DNA from: Pelagibacterium xiamenense
Lineage (GTDB): Bacteria; Pseudomonadota; Alphaproteobacteria; Rhizobiales; Devosiaceae
Length of the DNA stretch: 64,000 bases
Assembly: GCF_021166475.1 (NCBI RefSeq)
Contig: NZ_JAJOYS010000001.1
Coordinates: forward strand, 620,001 to 684,000
Direction of reading: 5' to 3'
Below, piece by piece: positions 34,920 through 43,995 of the stretch. Numbering within the stretch: the stretch's first letter is position 1; each line of letters begins with the position of its first letter. The position numbers and the translations under genes are program-made. The notes beneath the pieces were generated by a model. The model was given only the letters and a program-made list of their open reading frames with translations, made no database searches and was not told the origin of the DNA.

Positions 34920-34948
34920 CCGGCTCCCTGTCACAGGGAGCCGGCTTT
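34920..34948 (+). terminator. Likely terminator after the UDP-xylose synthase gene
   Basis: A perfect 11-bp stem (34920-34930 with 34934-34944) with a 3-nt loop, then CTTT. The T tract is short, but the stem is strong and lies between convergent genes. Confidence 0.65.
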
Positions 34949-34957
34949 CCCGTTCGT

Positions 34958-36064
34958 TCACGCTTGCACTGCGCGCGCATAGCATTCGGCCGTCTGCGCC
35001 GCTATGCTGTCCCAGCCGTATTTTTCCATCACGAACGCTCTGTTGTCGGCATATTGTCGAGCCAGCGCCTGGCGGTCGCGGAGTGCCGCCGCAAGCGTAT
35101 CGCGCAGGCTGCCCACGCTGTCGCGTTCGCAAACCAGCGCCCGGTACCCTCCATTGCCGTCCGCGACGACTTCGAGATTTTCGGGCAGATCGCTGACGAT
35201 GACAGGCAAATTGTGGCCAAGCGCTTCGATCAGGGCGACCGGCAGGCCTTCAAGCACCGACGGCAGCACGAAGAACGCGGCATTGCCGAAAAGGCCGTCG
35301 AGCGCCTCGCCATAGACAGGCCCGGTGAGAACGATCCTTTCGTCGCCCGCTGCGAGGCCGGAGAGCCTGGCTACCGCATCGTCGCTGCCGCCGCCGACGA
35401 TCACCAGCTTCATATCCGTTTCGAGCTGGCGGAAGGCCTCGATCAGGAGGTCGACACGTTTGCATTCGACCAGCCGGCCCACGAAAATGAAATAGCCCTT
35501 GGGCGCCAGCCCGAGTTGCGTTCTCATGTGATCCTCTGCCGGGACGTTTTTCACCGTTGAGCCGTTGGGAATGTAGTCGAGCGGCTTTCGATGGCGGGCC
35601 TCCAGATCCGAGCGCATCGATCGCGAAACGCAGATGACGGCATTCGCGTGGCGCATGGCCATGGTTTCTCCGAACCGGATATAGGTCCGGGCGATCAACC
35701 CCCATTTTTCGCGCAGGTAGTCCAGGCCGTGGCAGGTGACCACGACGGGACGGCGAAACAATCGAAACAGACCAGTCATGACCGCGGGGCCGAACGCGTG
35801 CAGGTGCACCAGGTCGTACCCTTGTCCGAGCGCGTGCAGGCTGGCGAGCATCGAATAGACCACCATCTCGGTGTTTTTGCCCCGGATGGTCGGGATGTAG
35901 ACCAGCCGCATGCCCTTGTAGGTTTCCGTGGCGCGACGACCCATGCAATAGACCGTGACCTCGTGGCCGGCATCGACCAGCCTCGCCCCGATTTCCTCAA
36001 CGGCCACTTCGATGCCGCTGTAATTGGCGGGCAGGCCGCGCAACCCGATCATCGCGATTTTCAT
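34958..36064 (-). CDS. Glycosyltransferase family 4
   Basis: 368 residues; the ATG overlaps the previous gene's stop (ATGA). GT-B fold: the N-terminal motif GLRGLPANYSGIEVAVEEIG is typical of a rhamnosyl- or galactosyltransferase-like GT4 subgroup. The C-terminal donor domain has VGRLVECKRVDLLIEAFRQL and the Glu-rich motif PSVLEGLPVALIEALGHNLP. The sugar transferred is not predictable. Last gene of the run flippase, polymerase, GT2, GT4. Confidence 0.92.
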   Translation of the reverse strand: MKIAMIGLRGLPANYSGIEVAVEEIGARLVDAGHEVTVYCMGRRATETYKGMRLVYIPTIRGKNTEMVVYSMLASLHALGQGYDLVHLHAFGPAVMTGLFRLFRRPVVVTCHGLDYLREKWGLIARTYIRFGETMAMRHANAVICVSRSMRSDLEARHRKPLDYIPNGSTVKNVPAEDHMRTQLGLAPKGYFIFVGRLVECKRVDLLIEAFRQLETDMKLVIVGGGSDDAVARLSGLAAGDERIVLTGPVYGEALDGLFGNAAFFVLPSVLEGLPVALIEALGHNLPVIVSDLPENLEVVADGNGGYRALVCERDSVGSLRDTLAAALRDRQALARQYADNRAFVMEKYGWDSIAAQTAECYARAVQA

Positions 36065-37020
36065 CCGCTTTCGCTGCCCCCGCTTACTGTTTGACCCTTG
36101 GTGCGCGCCCTGTCGCGCGTGAGCCGCGAGATCGCGCGACCCGGGGATAACGCCGCGCCCGCCAGCAAATTCAGGTGGCCCGAGATCCTGCGGCCCTCGG
36201 CAAGTTCGGCGATCGCGATCCTGTACTGGCGCAGCGCCATCACATCGAGCTTGTCGGCGATGCGTGTCCAGATCGGCCTGGATCGTGCCGTACCGAGGAA
36301 TGCGGCGTAGCTGATCTCCTGCATTCCGGCCCGCCGCCGGCGTGCACAGTCCCGTGCATAGGCGATGCCGATCGTCTGCCGCTCGAGATGTTTTAGCGAG
36401 ACGTTGCCGGCATGATACCTGTAGCCATAGAGATCCGCCTCGAGGTTCGCCATGCGGCCGACCTCGCTGAACCGCAAGAACATGTCCCAGTCTTCGCCCA
36501 TGCCGCTGACACGATAGCCGCCGGCAGCGCGCATGGTTTCGGTTCGGGCCATCATGGCCCCGTGGATGATCGAGAGCTGGCCGGTCTGGAGTCCTGCCTC
36601 GATGTCCGCATGTGCAACGGGGAGCCGAGGGGTCATCGCCTTGCGGCCCGATTGCCCGAAATAGTGGAACTGGCATCCAACCATCGCGACGTCGGGATTG
36701 TGCGCCAGGAACTCGTATTGAAGCCTCAACCGGTCCCGATCGCACAGATCGTCGGCATCCATGCGCGCGAACAAGGGTGTCTGACACGTATCCAGCCCGC
36801 GCTGGAGCGTGGCACCCAGGCCCAGGTTTCGGCCCGAAGGCGCGACCTTGAGGCGCGGATCCTGGATCGAGTTCAGATAAGCCAACGAGCCGTCGGTTGA
36901 GCCGTCGTCGAGCGCCAGAATCTCGATGTCCGCAAGCGTCTGGTCGAGCAGGCACGCAAGAGCGTCCCTGAGATAGGGTAATCCGTTATAGACCGGTAGA
37001 AGGACGGTAACCTTGGGCAT
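36061..37020 (-). CDS. Glycosyltransferase family 2
   Basis: 319 residues. GT-A fold with VTVLLPVYNGLPYL, the nucleotide-binding ALDDGSTDGSL, the metal-binding DxD-type motif ARMDADDLC and the acceptor-side ED pair in SGMGEDWDMFLR. It adds one sugar to the lipid-linked repeat unit at the inner membrane surface. A basic C-terminal ~90 residues may bind the membrane. Its 5' end overlaps the ligase-like gene by 35 bp; it is coupled to GT4 downstream. Confidence 0.92.
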   Translation of the reverse strand: MPKVTVLLPVYNGLPYLRDALACLLDQTLADIEILALDDGSTDGSLAYLNSIQDPRLKVAPSGRNLGLGATLQRGLDTCQTPLFARMDADDLCDRDRLRLQYEFLAHNPDVAMVGCQFHYFGQSGRKAMTPRLPVAHADIEAGLQTGQLSIIHGAMMARTETMRAAGGYRVSGMGEDWDMFLRFSEVGRMANLEADLYGYRYHAGNVSLKHLERQTIGIAYARDCARRRRAGMQEISYAAFLGTARSRPIWTRIADKLDVMALRQYRIAIAELAEGRRISGHLNLLAGAALSPGRAISRLTRDRARTKGQTVSGGSESG

Positions 37021-38332
37021 CTGGGCTATCCTGAACGATCGGCCGCCCGAGCAGCCGCGTTTCGTGAACCTGTTTGCGGACGACCATCAACTGGGCGATG
37101 AAGGCCGCAACGAATGGGCCGAGATTGACGACGAAACCCGAATCCAGCGCGCTGAAGGCAAGGATCGGGCCGCATATCCCGATCGGAGCGACCCGCGCGT
37201 GGGCGCGCAGGCGCTTGCCGGGGAATGCGAGCCGTACGGACCAGTAAAGCAGTGAAAAGACGCATAGCGTGGCCATGATCGCACCAAGCACACCGGTCTC
37301 GATCATGGCCTGCAGGAAAAGGTTGTGCGCATGCACGACCCCCTCGCCCCAGTAGCGTCCGATAAGAGGATCGGCCCGGAGCGAGCGGAAGCCTTCGCCC
37401 CACCAGCTTGCCTGGGCGCGTTCGAGCGCGATCTCGTAAATCGAGGAGCGCCCGGTCAGCGAGGCGAATGCGTCGACCGACTGGCCGCGCAGGAAATACT
37501 CCATGGCATCGTCGACGGCCGCCGGTACGAAGATTACAGACAAGGCGGCGACGCTGCCTGCGAGAACAAGGATGTGGGTGCGCCGCTGCAGGATCATGAC
37601 GATGACGAGGCCCAGCGCCATTCCCGCGATCGCCGTGCGGCTGACCGTGGCGAGGACGGTCACGAACAGAAACCCGAAAAGCAGCCAGCCCCAGGGCGTT
37701 CTGTCGTCCGGGTCGTTGGCGAACGCGGCGACCGCACCCATGGCCGCGACAACAGAGAGCTGACTGGGGTGCCCGATCGCTGTCGAGAGCCGCCAGATTT
37801 CACCGGGCGAGCCGCCATACCGGATGTACATTTCCTCGGCGCCAACGATCCAGTCCATGCCGAATGTGAGCCCGGTTTCGCCCAAGGCGACCAGGATCCA
37901 GTTGAGCGCGGCGTAGGCCGAGATCCAGTACAGCAGCCGCTTTGCCGACAGGCCGACTGAGGCAAGCAACATCACGAACACGGCGATCTGGAAGACGTAG
38001 AACGCGCTGAATGCCGGCGAAATCGAGTAAACGACGCTCAGCGCGGCAAAAACCATGAAACCGGCGTACCAAAAGAGCGGCCCCCCGTCGAAGACCCACC
38101 AGACGGTCCTCCGGCGAAGAACAAGAAGAGCGGCGATGGCCGCCAGAGCGACCCAGGACCCGATTTGAAACGCAACCTGCGCATCGATCGCGTTCTGCCC
38201 GACCAGCGCATCCACATCGCGCGTCCGGAACGATCCGAAGGTTGCGACGATCCAAAGAAAGACGAGCCAGCCCGATATGTCGGTTGCGAACCTTTCCGGT
38301 CTTGTCGTCCGAACCGGCCTTGCCCGCGCCAT
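36986..38332 (-). CDS. O-antigen ligase/polymerase-like membrane protein (first of two)
   Basis: 448 residues from ATG (MARARPVRTTRPERF) with AAGGCG upstream. About ten to twelve TM helices, a large periplasmic loop (~265-340) and the Wzy_C-like segment GRSSIYEIALERAQASWWGE followed by GEGVVHAHNLFLQAMIETG, whose His and Glu are typical of ligases and Wzy polymerases. It would polymerise or ligate the repeat units. It lies 5 bp after the flippase gene and overlaps GT2. Confidence 0.88.
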   Translation of the reverse strand: MARARPVRTTRPERFATDISGWLVFLWIVATFGSFRTRDVDALVGQNAIDAQVAFQIGSWVALAAIAALLVLRRRTVWWVFDGGPLFWYAGFMVFAALSVVYSISPAFSAFYVFQIAVFVMLLASVGLSAKRLLYWISAYAALNWILVALGETGLTFGMDWIVGAEEMYIRYGGSPGEIWRLSTAIGHPSQLSVVAAMGAVAAFANDPDDRTPWGWLLFGFLFVTVLATVSRTAIAGMALGLVIVMILQRRTHILVLAGSVAALSVIFVPAAVDDAMEYFLRGQSVDAFASLTGRSSIYEIALERAQASWWGEGFRSLRADPLIGRYWGEGVVHAHNLFLQAMIETGVLGAIMATLCVFSLLYWSVRLAFPGKRLRAHARVAPIGICGPILAFSALDSGFVVNLGPFVAAFIAQLMVVRKQVHETRLLGRPIVQDSPDAQGYRPSTGL

Positions 38333-38337
38333 CGCCT

Positions 38338-39603
38338 TCAATTCCTTGTGACGTGCCAAAAGGCGGCGGTTCTGACGAGGGCGGCGAGCGTGTCGCCGAC
38401 AAGTAGCGCAATGGCCGCTCCGACAAGGCCCAGGGGTTCGAAAAGTGCCACGGTTGCACCGATCGTCGCCAGCAGCCCGGCCACATTGGCCGCGGCATTC
38501 CAAATGGATCGATGGACGGCCCAGACGGCGACATAAGCCGCCATGGCGGCGGATCGGACCAACGCCGCCACTGCAAGCGCCGTAATCACGCCCTGAAGGC
38601 CACCGAACCCGTCTCCGTAGAGCAGGGCCAGTAGGGGGCCGCCAACAAGGATGAGCGGAATGGCCAGCGGCAGGACGATGAGGGACAATCTGACGGCTGT
38701 GGTCCCCGTGTAGCGCCGAAGTTCACGCGTTTTTCCTTCGCTCGAAAGGAGCGCGGCCTGGGGCATGACGGCGTTCGCCAATCCTTGGGTGAGCGGGTTC
38801 GTCAGCATGACGAGCGTATGGCATGCCGCAAATTGGCCGACGAAGGACGGCGTTGCGAGAACGGCAAGCAGCCAGGGCGCAATATAGAGCTGCGCAATGA
38901 ACGTGCCCAAAGCCAGAAGATTGCCCGATCCGAGCCGGAGGTGCGAGCCAAGGTGTTCCCGCCAAGCCGCGGGTTCCAGGCTCAGAGCAGGCGCTGCGCG
39001 TCGCCACCATGCCCAGATGCCGACGATCTGGGCAACAAAAGCGCCCAGCAGGATTGCAAAAAGGCTCGTGAGGCGTGTGATTGCGAGCAGGCCCAGCCAG
39101 CCTATGTGGAGGGCCGCGATCGCAAGATCGAGCCCCAGAGCGAGGTTCGGCTTGAAGGTCGCCATCGCGTAACGCCGCGCCAGTTCCCGGGTCAGAACCG
39201 CGGGCAGCCAGAGCGCCGCCGCCGCCAGCGGTAATGTCAGTCCGGGAACGTTGAAATACGCATAGGCGGTTGCCAAAACGGCGGAAGCGAAGACAACCGC
39301 CACCAGCAGCGCATGATGAATAAGCACGCTGCCCAGATAAGCCCGCCGGTGCGCGTCGGCGTATTTGTGGATCAAAGAGGTCATCGGAGCGGCGATCAGA
39401 GATTCGGCCGCCGCGATCAGAAAAGTCAGAACCGTGAAGATGAGGATGTAGATACCTAGGTCGCTCGCGCCCATCCAGCGACCAATGAAGACCGTGGTCA
39501 CGAAGTTCACGCCACTAATGACGGCCTGGTCGAGAACAGAAACAAGCCCGCGCGACCGCATCATCGAGAAGACTGACGGTCGTGCGAGAACTTTCTCTGC
39601 CAT
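38338..39603 (-). CDS. Wzx-type polysaccharide flippase
   Basis: 421 residues, very hydrophobic, with about 12 TM helices and the N-terminal pattern RGLVSVLDQAVISGVNFVTT typical of the oligosaccharide flippase (MOP) superfamily. It moves lipid-linked repeat units to the periplasm. Charged residues between helices (YADAHRRAYLG, RELARRYAMATF) fit the family. First gene of the minus-strand group flippase, polymerase, GT2, GT4. Confidence 0.88.
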   Translation of the reverse strand: MAEKVLARPSVFSMMRSRGLVSVLDQAVISGVNFVTTVFIGRWMGASDLGIYILIFTVLTFLIAAAESLIAAPMTSLIHKYADAHRRAYLGSVLIHHALLVAVVFASAVLATAYAYFNVPGLTLPLAAAALWLPAVLTRELARRYAMATFKPNLALGLDLAIAALHIGWLGLLAITRLTSLFAILLGAFVAQIVGIWAWWRRAAPALSLEPAAWREHLGSHLRLGSGNLLALGTFIAQLYIAPWLLAVLATPSFVGQFAACHTLVMLTNPLTQGLANAVMPQAALLSSEGKTRELRRYTGTTAVRLSLIVLPLAIPLILVGGPLLALLYGDGFGGLQGVITALAVAALVRSAAMAAYVAVWAVHRSIWNAAANVAGLLATIGATVALFEPLGLVGAAIALLVGDTLAALVRTAAFWHVTRN

Positions 39604-39713
39604 GGCGGGAGCACTTAACTTTCCAAATCCACCGGCAACATTCTAGCCATCCCGCGTGCCGCCAAGAAGTGGATTTCGAATAAGTGATTAATTTTGACGG
39701 CGCCACAGCATAA

Positions 39714-39735
39714 CGGCTGCCCTGTCGGGCAGCCG
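39714..39735 (-). terminator. Probable terminator after the small secreted protein gene
   Basis: A perfect 9-bp stem (39714-39722 with 39727-39735) with a 4-nt loop, ~50 bp past the stop codon of the gene at 39787. The following minus-strand bases (TTATGCT) are only weakly T-rich. Confidence 0.5.
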
Positions 39736-39786
39736 ACTTATGTGTGCTGTGTTTCCGAAGCCAGGCAGAGGTCCGAATTCGGGAGC

Positions 39787-40215
39787 CTAGTTATCGCTCG
39801 CGAACCTTTGTGTGCCGATCGCTGCCACCGGAATTTCGCCACAGGCTGCAACCGTATCGATAAGTTCACGAACCTGCTGAGCCAATGCCGGATCGCTGAT
39901 TGCATCTGCCAGAACCGTGAGCCCCGCCACCTCTATCGGGTTAGGCGGAGTACAGGGGCCCGCCAGCAGCCTTTCAGCAATGAAAACCGCGGCGTTGACC
40001 AGCTCGGAGTCGGCTTCGCCGGTGGGAAGCGAACTAACGCCTGAAGCATAGGCTTCAGTCGCTCCCGTGCACAGTCCAACCGTTGCCGACGCGGATATGC
40101 ATCCTGCGTCAATACCGGAAAGATCAGGCGTAGCAGTAACTTGTGCCGGCACCGATGCCGTGGACCCGACTAAGAATGCAACGGATAGGGCGAGTACTTT
40201 CGACTGAATGCCCAT
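39787..40215 (-). CDS. Small secreted cysteine-containing protein of unknown function
   Basis: 142 residues with a Sec signal peptide (MGIQSKVLALSVAFLVGSTA, cleavage near SVPAQ). The mature part has four cysteines (GCISAS, LCTGAT, PCTPPN, ACGEIP), enough for two disulfides, and a helical centre (SELVNAAVFIAERLLAG). I recognise no family. It has its own near-consensus promoter and terminator inside the polysaccharide locus, between the flippase group and the chain-length kinase gene. Confidence 0.75.
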   Translation of the reverse strand: MGIQSKVLALSVAFLVGSTASVPAQVTATPDLSGIDAGCISASATVGLCTGATEAYASGVSSLPTGEADSELVNAAVFIAERLLAGPCTPPNPIEVAGLTVLADAISDPALAQQVRELIDTVAACGEIPVAAIGTQRFASDN

Positions 40216-40246
40216 TTGTTACGTCCCCTTATGGTAAACATAGAGT

Positions 40247-40275
40247 AAAATAAGAGAAAGTGACGAAATAGTCAA
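40247..40275 (-). promoter_or_regulatory. Promoter of the small secreted protein gene
   Basis: On the minus strand TTGACT (40270-40275) and TATTTT (40247-40252) are spaced by 17 bp, 32 bp before the start codon, in an AT-rich stretch. Confidence 0.7.
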
Positions 40276-40327
40276 TGTTACAGTGCGATGACGGCTGCTT
40301 TTGCCGAAGGGCGAATACGGGTTCCCT

Positions 40328-42475
40328 TCAAATCTCCTGATAGTAGCTCGCGTAGCGGCCGCCATAGCTCGATTGCCCACGCTCCTGCTGGTTGAGGGCG
40401 ACGGCGATTTCCGCCTCGGGCGCACAGGACTCCTGGAGGATTGTCACCGCGTTCCGTACCTCGGACTGACTGGTGCTTGCCCATTTGACGACGAGGACGA
40501 GAATATCGGCGTATTGTGCGAGATGACTTCCGTCCACCACAGGCAGGATCGGAGGCGCGTCGAGAATAACCACGTCGAAGCTCCTGGTCGCCGCCTTGAT
40601 CAGCTCCTCAAACGCCTTGCCCTGGAAGAGCTGGTCGGCCGGCGCTTCGAGATGCCTCGCGCCGGCAAGCACGCTGAGGCCGGTTTCCGCATCCTCGAAA
40701 ATCACGCGGGCCAGCGCGCTCCGGTCCACATCGCCTTTGAGGTATTCCCAAAGGCTGTGTTCGGGCGCGATGTCCAACTGCCGGTGCACTGCGGGCTTTC
40801 TCAGGTCGCAGTCGATGATGATGGTCTTTTTCCCCGACAGTGCATACGTCCGCGCCAGCGATAGCGCGACGGTGGTCTTTCCTTCCGCCGGAAGAGGCGA
40901 ACTGACCATGATGATCGCCCCCTGCCTGGCGTCGGGCAGCGCCGTCTCGGCGGTGCGATACCGGACATTGAGGTGCCGATCGATGCCGGCGCGCAACCTC
41001 CGGACGGCCTCGGCATAATGGGAAAGAGGCGCGGCGACGACGACATCTGAAACGGATTTGGCCTCCGCGCCGGCCAGATGCTTCTGGCGCGGAATCTCCG
41101 CCAGCACCGGGAGCCGGAGGATCGCCTCTGTCTGCACCTTTGAGGTCAGTCCGCCGATGTAATTTTCGTAGAGAAAGCCCAGGCCGACCCCAAGCCCGAG
41201 TCCGCCCAGCGCCGCCAGCGCGAGCATAAGATTGGTGTTGGGGAAGCTCGGCGAACGCGCGGGCAGGGCCCGCGAAATAATCCGGCTGTCGGCGATCTGC
41301 AGATCCGTCTGTACGCCAAGCTCGAAACTCCGCGACAAAAGCGTCTGATATTGGGATCGCGCAAGCTGGGCGGCCTGTTGGAGTTCATAAAGCCGCGTGA
41401 GCATGTCGATCGGCAGGTCGCTTGCGAGCAGATCGGAGCGGATCTGCTCGCGCAGCCGGCTTTCCGAACTCTCAAGCTGGGCAGCGTTAGTCGACAGTGT
41501 ATCGATCTGGGTTCTCACGCCCTGCTCGAGTTCGGCCTCGATCGCAGCGAGTTCGTTGCGCAGGTCGATGGCGGCCGGTGACGCCGCGTCGGTGCCCGCC
41601 AATACGCTGGAAAGTTGCCGGCGTTGCGCATCAAGTGCGGCAAGAGCGTCATTTTCGAGCGCGGTCACAGTTGCCGCGAGGTCGCCCTGGCCCATGTAGC
41701 GGTTGACATCGCGCAGCAAAAGCGTGGTCGCTTCGCGTTCGGCTGAAACCGACAGGAGTTCCGCGCGCAAGCTTTCGACGCTGCTGCCGGCCTCGGCGGC
41801 GAGCCGTTCGAGGTTCTGGGAAACAAACGCGTCGAACGCTTCTTCGGCGCGCACGATGGCATCGCTCGCCTCGGCGAGGCGCGCTTCGAGCACCGCCTGC
41901 GAAGCAGAGACTGACTCGATCTTGGTACGGACCTGCTGGGCGATATAGGAATCGGCCAGCGCATTGGCCAGTTCGGCAGCGCGGTCAGGGTCCTCGGACT
42001 CGACCGTCACATCGACCAGATAGGTAATCCCGCGCCGCCGCACGCTGAGGGCATCCTGGAAATTCTCAACGACATCACGCAGGGCCATATCGCCGGTCGG
42101 CAGGTCCGGATTGTCGATGCGCAGGAAGGTCAGTATCCGGTCGCGCAGGCTCAACGTCACCCCGAATTCCGGATCGGAAACGAGCCCATGCTCCTGGATT
42201 ACGGCAAGCACATTCCCCTGTGACTGGATGATCTCGACCTCACTGTCGACACGCGAACTCTCGCTGGTGCCGCTCGTAGTGATTTCTGTGGGGTCGAGCA
42301 GGTTCTTGTTCGCCGGATCGATAAAAATCAGCGCCGACGACGAATAGCGCGGCGTGAGCGAAAAAATAACGACGACCGCCAACCCTACAACAACGAGAAA
42401 TGTTCCGATGATCAGGCGCTTCTGGCGGCGCAGCAGGGCGAGAGCACCGCGGATGTCGATACTGGGTTCGTCCAT
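40328..42475 (-). CDS. Chain-length determinant / tyrosine autokinase (Wzc/ExoP type)
   Basis: 715 residues from the ATG giving MDEPSIDIRGALALL, preceded by GGAG; an upstream in-frame ATG at 42556 would add 27 residues. TM1 (LIIGTFLVVVGLAVVVIFSL), a long periplasmic coiled coil with Wzz features (~60-400), TM2 (MLALAALGGLGLGVGLGFLY) and a cytoplasmic BY-kinase domain: Walker A PAEGKTTVALSLA, Walker A' IIIDCDLRKP, Walker B VVILDAPPI. The tail SSYGGRYASYYQEI has four tyrosines for autophosphorylation. It controls polymer length and export with the Wzy/Wzx proteins. Confidence 0.93.
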   Translation of the reverse strand: MDEPSIDIRGALALLRRQKRLIIGTFLVVVGLAVVVIFSLTPRYSSSALIFIDPANKNLLDPTEITTSGTSESSRVDSEVEIIQSQGNVLAVIQEHGLVSDPEFGVTLSLRDRILTFLRIDNPDLPTGDMALRDVVENFQDALSVRRRGITYLVDVTVESEDPDRAAELANALADSYIAQQVRTKIESVSASQAVLEARLAEASDAIVRAEEAFDAFVSQNLERLAAEAGSSVESLRAELLSVSAEREATTLLLRDVNRYMGQGDLAATVTALENDALAALDAQRRQLSSVLAGTDAASPAAIDLRNELAAIEAELEQGVRTQIDTLSTNAAQLESSESRLREQIRSDLLASDLPIDMLTRLYELQQAAQLARSQYQTLLSRSFELGVQTDLQIADSRIISRALPARSPSFPNTNLMLALAALGGLGLGVGLGFLYENYIGGLTSKVQTEAILRLPVLAEIPRQKHLAGAEAKSVSDVVVAAPLSHYAEAVRRLRAGIDRHLNVRYRTAETALPDARQGAIIMVSSPLPAEGKTTVALSLARTYALSGKKTIIIDCDLRKPAVHRQLDIAPEHSLWEYLKGDVDRSALARVIFEDAETGLSVLAGARHLEAPADQLFQGKAFEELIKAATRSFDVVILDAPPILPVVDGSHLAQYADILVLVVKWASTSQSEVRNAVTILQESCAPEAEIAVALNQQERGQSSYGGRYASYYQEI

Positions 42476-42552
42476 CAAGTCTCCGTTGGCGGCTTGCCGC
42501 TCGGGATAGCGTGTCGATTGACTGGTTGGTTGGGCGCCCGGCGAGTGCAGCA

Positions 42553-43980
42553 TCATCTACTCTCTTGTCGATGCGTGTAGTGCGATACGCCAAGGGCGAG
42601 GATCGCAAGGAGGAAGAAGGTGTTGGCCTGCATTTCCAGGCTGAAGTCGACCGTCGAATGCACAGCGCCTACCGCGAGCACGCCAACGGCAACGAGCGGC
42701 AGCCACCAATCCTGCTCCCGCCGCCGCACAAATCGTGCACATTGCCACCCGATGATCAGGAGGATGACCATCGGCAAGGAGCCGAACACGACCCCCATCT
42801 CGGTCCAGCGGCTCAGATAGGTCGAATGGGCGCGGTCCCAGATACGATCGGGGCTTACGGGCAGAGCATGGAACAGGGGGTAGGCGACCTCGAACGCGCC
42901 TCCGCCGAACCCAAGCCAGGGCCGCTCGGCGATCATCTGGATGACCTGAGTGTAAAGCGCGACGCGAACGTCGAGATCCTGTTCGGTGCTTCCGAGCCTT
43001 TCGAGCGTGCCCGATCCGAAAAGGAAAAAGGCGGCGACGGTTAGCCCGAGGGTCAGCCCGGCGCCGAGAAAAAACGCGTCCTTGCGCCGCGACCACAGCT
43101 TGAGCCCGACGACCAACGCGCAAAGGGCACAGCCAAGCGCGCCGGCGGCAAGTCCCATACGCGAGCGCGTCGCAACCAGTGCCGCAGCGATGACGACGGT
43201 TCCCGTCAGATAGAGCGCAGCGGCAACAAGGCTTTCGTTGGTGCCGCGGCGGCCGTTGCCGGAAAACAGCGCCCGCAATGCAGAAACGAGCCCGATGACC
43301 AGTCCGAACGCCAGGAAGGTCGCGTAGGAATTCCGGTTGACGAAAGTGCCTGTCGCGGAACCCTCATAGGCCCACTTTTCGAAAAACAGCAGCGGGTCGC
43401 CAAGCTGGGTGACGGCCAGCAGCCCGTAGGCGGCATGGGCGCAAACGATGATGAATATCGCGCGGAGCACGAGGGCCGCGCGGGTCCGGTTCGCCGCGAG
43501 CTGCAGGACGAGGAAAAAGAACATCCCGTAGGTCAGCATGCGCAATGCCATGAGAGCCGTCTCGCCCGGCGCGACGCTTATCGCCAGGGTGGGTATTTTC
43601 GTTCCATCCCGGGTTATGGCGTAAAGGCCATCCCAGAAGTCCCCGAGCGGGAGAAACTGGACGATCAGGAACGCAACACTCGCTGCCCATAGCACGACGA
43701 TGCTGGCCTGCTGACGCACGGAAATCCGCCAGGTCTCTCCCGCGCGCATCATTGCGACGGCATAGACAAGAGCCGCGAGGCCAACCGCGACTGCGTTCAC
43801 GGCCCAGAAGAACGGCCGGTTGCCGCCAAGGGGAATGGGGGCAAGAAACAAGAAAACGACAAGAGCAGCCGAAAGTGCGGTGTTGGTTCCAGCTTGACCG
43901 CTCCCGAGCGCGAAAGAACTTCTGCGCGATGCGGGGTGCGTGGTGCGGACGCGGATGGGATCGATGGACGATGTCGACAT
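42553..43980 (-). CDS. O-antigen ligase/polymerase-like membrane protein (second of two)
   Basis: 475 residues with AGGAAGG ahead of the ATG. About 12 TM helices and a Wzy_C periplasmic segment: GTFVNRNSYATFLAFGLVIG (typical NRN motif), then LDVRVALYTQVIQMIAERPW and RAHSTYLSRWTEMGVVFG. The NRN-YAxFL pattern places it with bacterial ligase/polymerases found beside ExoP-type genes. With the gene at 36986 it makes two such proteins in one locus, so one may polymerise and one ligate, or they may serve different polymers. Confidence 0.88.
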   Translation of the reverse strand: MSTSSIDPIRVRTTHPASRRSSFALGSGQAGTNTALSAALVVFLFLAPIPLGGNRPFFWAVNAVAVGLAALVYAVAMMRAGETWRISVRQQASIVVLWAASVAFLIVQFLPLGDFWDGLYAITRDGTKIPTLAISVAPGETALMALRMLTYGMFFFLVLQLAANRTRAALVLRAIFIIVCAHAAYGLLAVTQLGDPLLFFEKWAYEGSATGTFVNRNSYATFLAFGLVIGLVSALRALFSGNGRRGTNESLVAAALYLTGTVVIAAALVATRSRMGLAAGALGCALCALVVGLKLWSRRKDAFFLGAGLTLGLTVAAFFLFGSGTLERLGSTEQDLDVRVALYTQVIQMIAERPWLGFGGGAFEVAYPLFHALPVSPDRIWDRAHSTYLSRWTEMGVVFGSLPMVILLIIGWQCARFVRRREQDWWLPLVAVGVLAVGAVHSTVDFSLEMQANTFFLLAILALGVSHYTHRQESR

Positions 43981-43995
43981 GTCTGCGATACCTTC

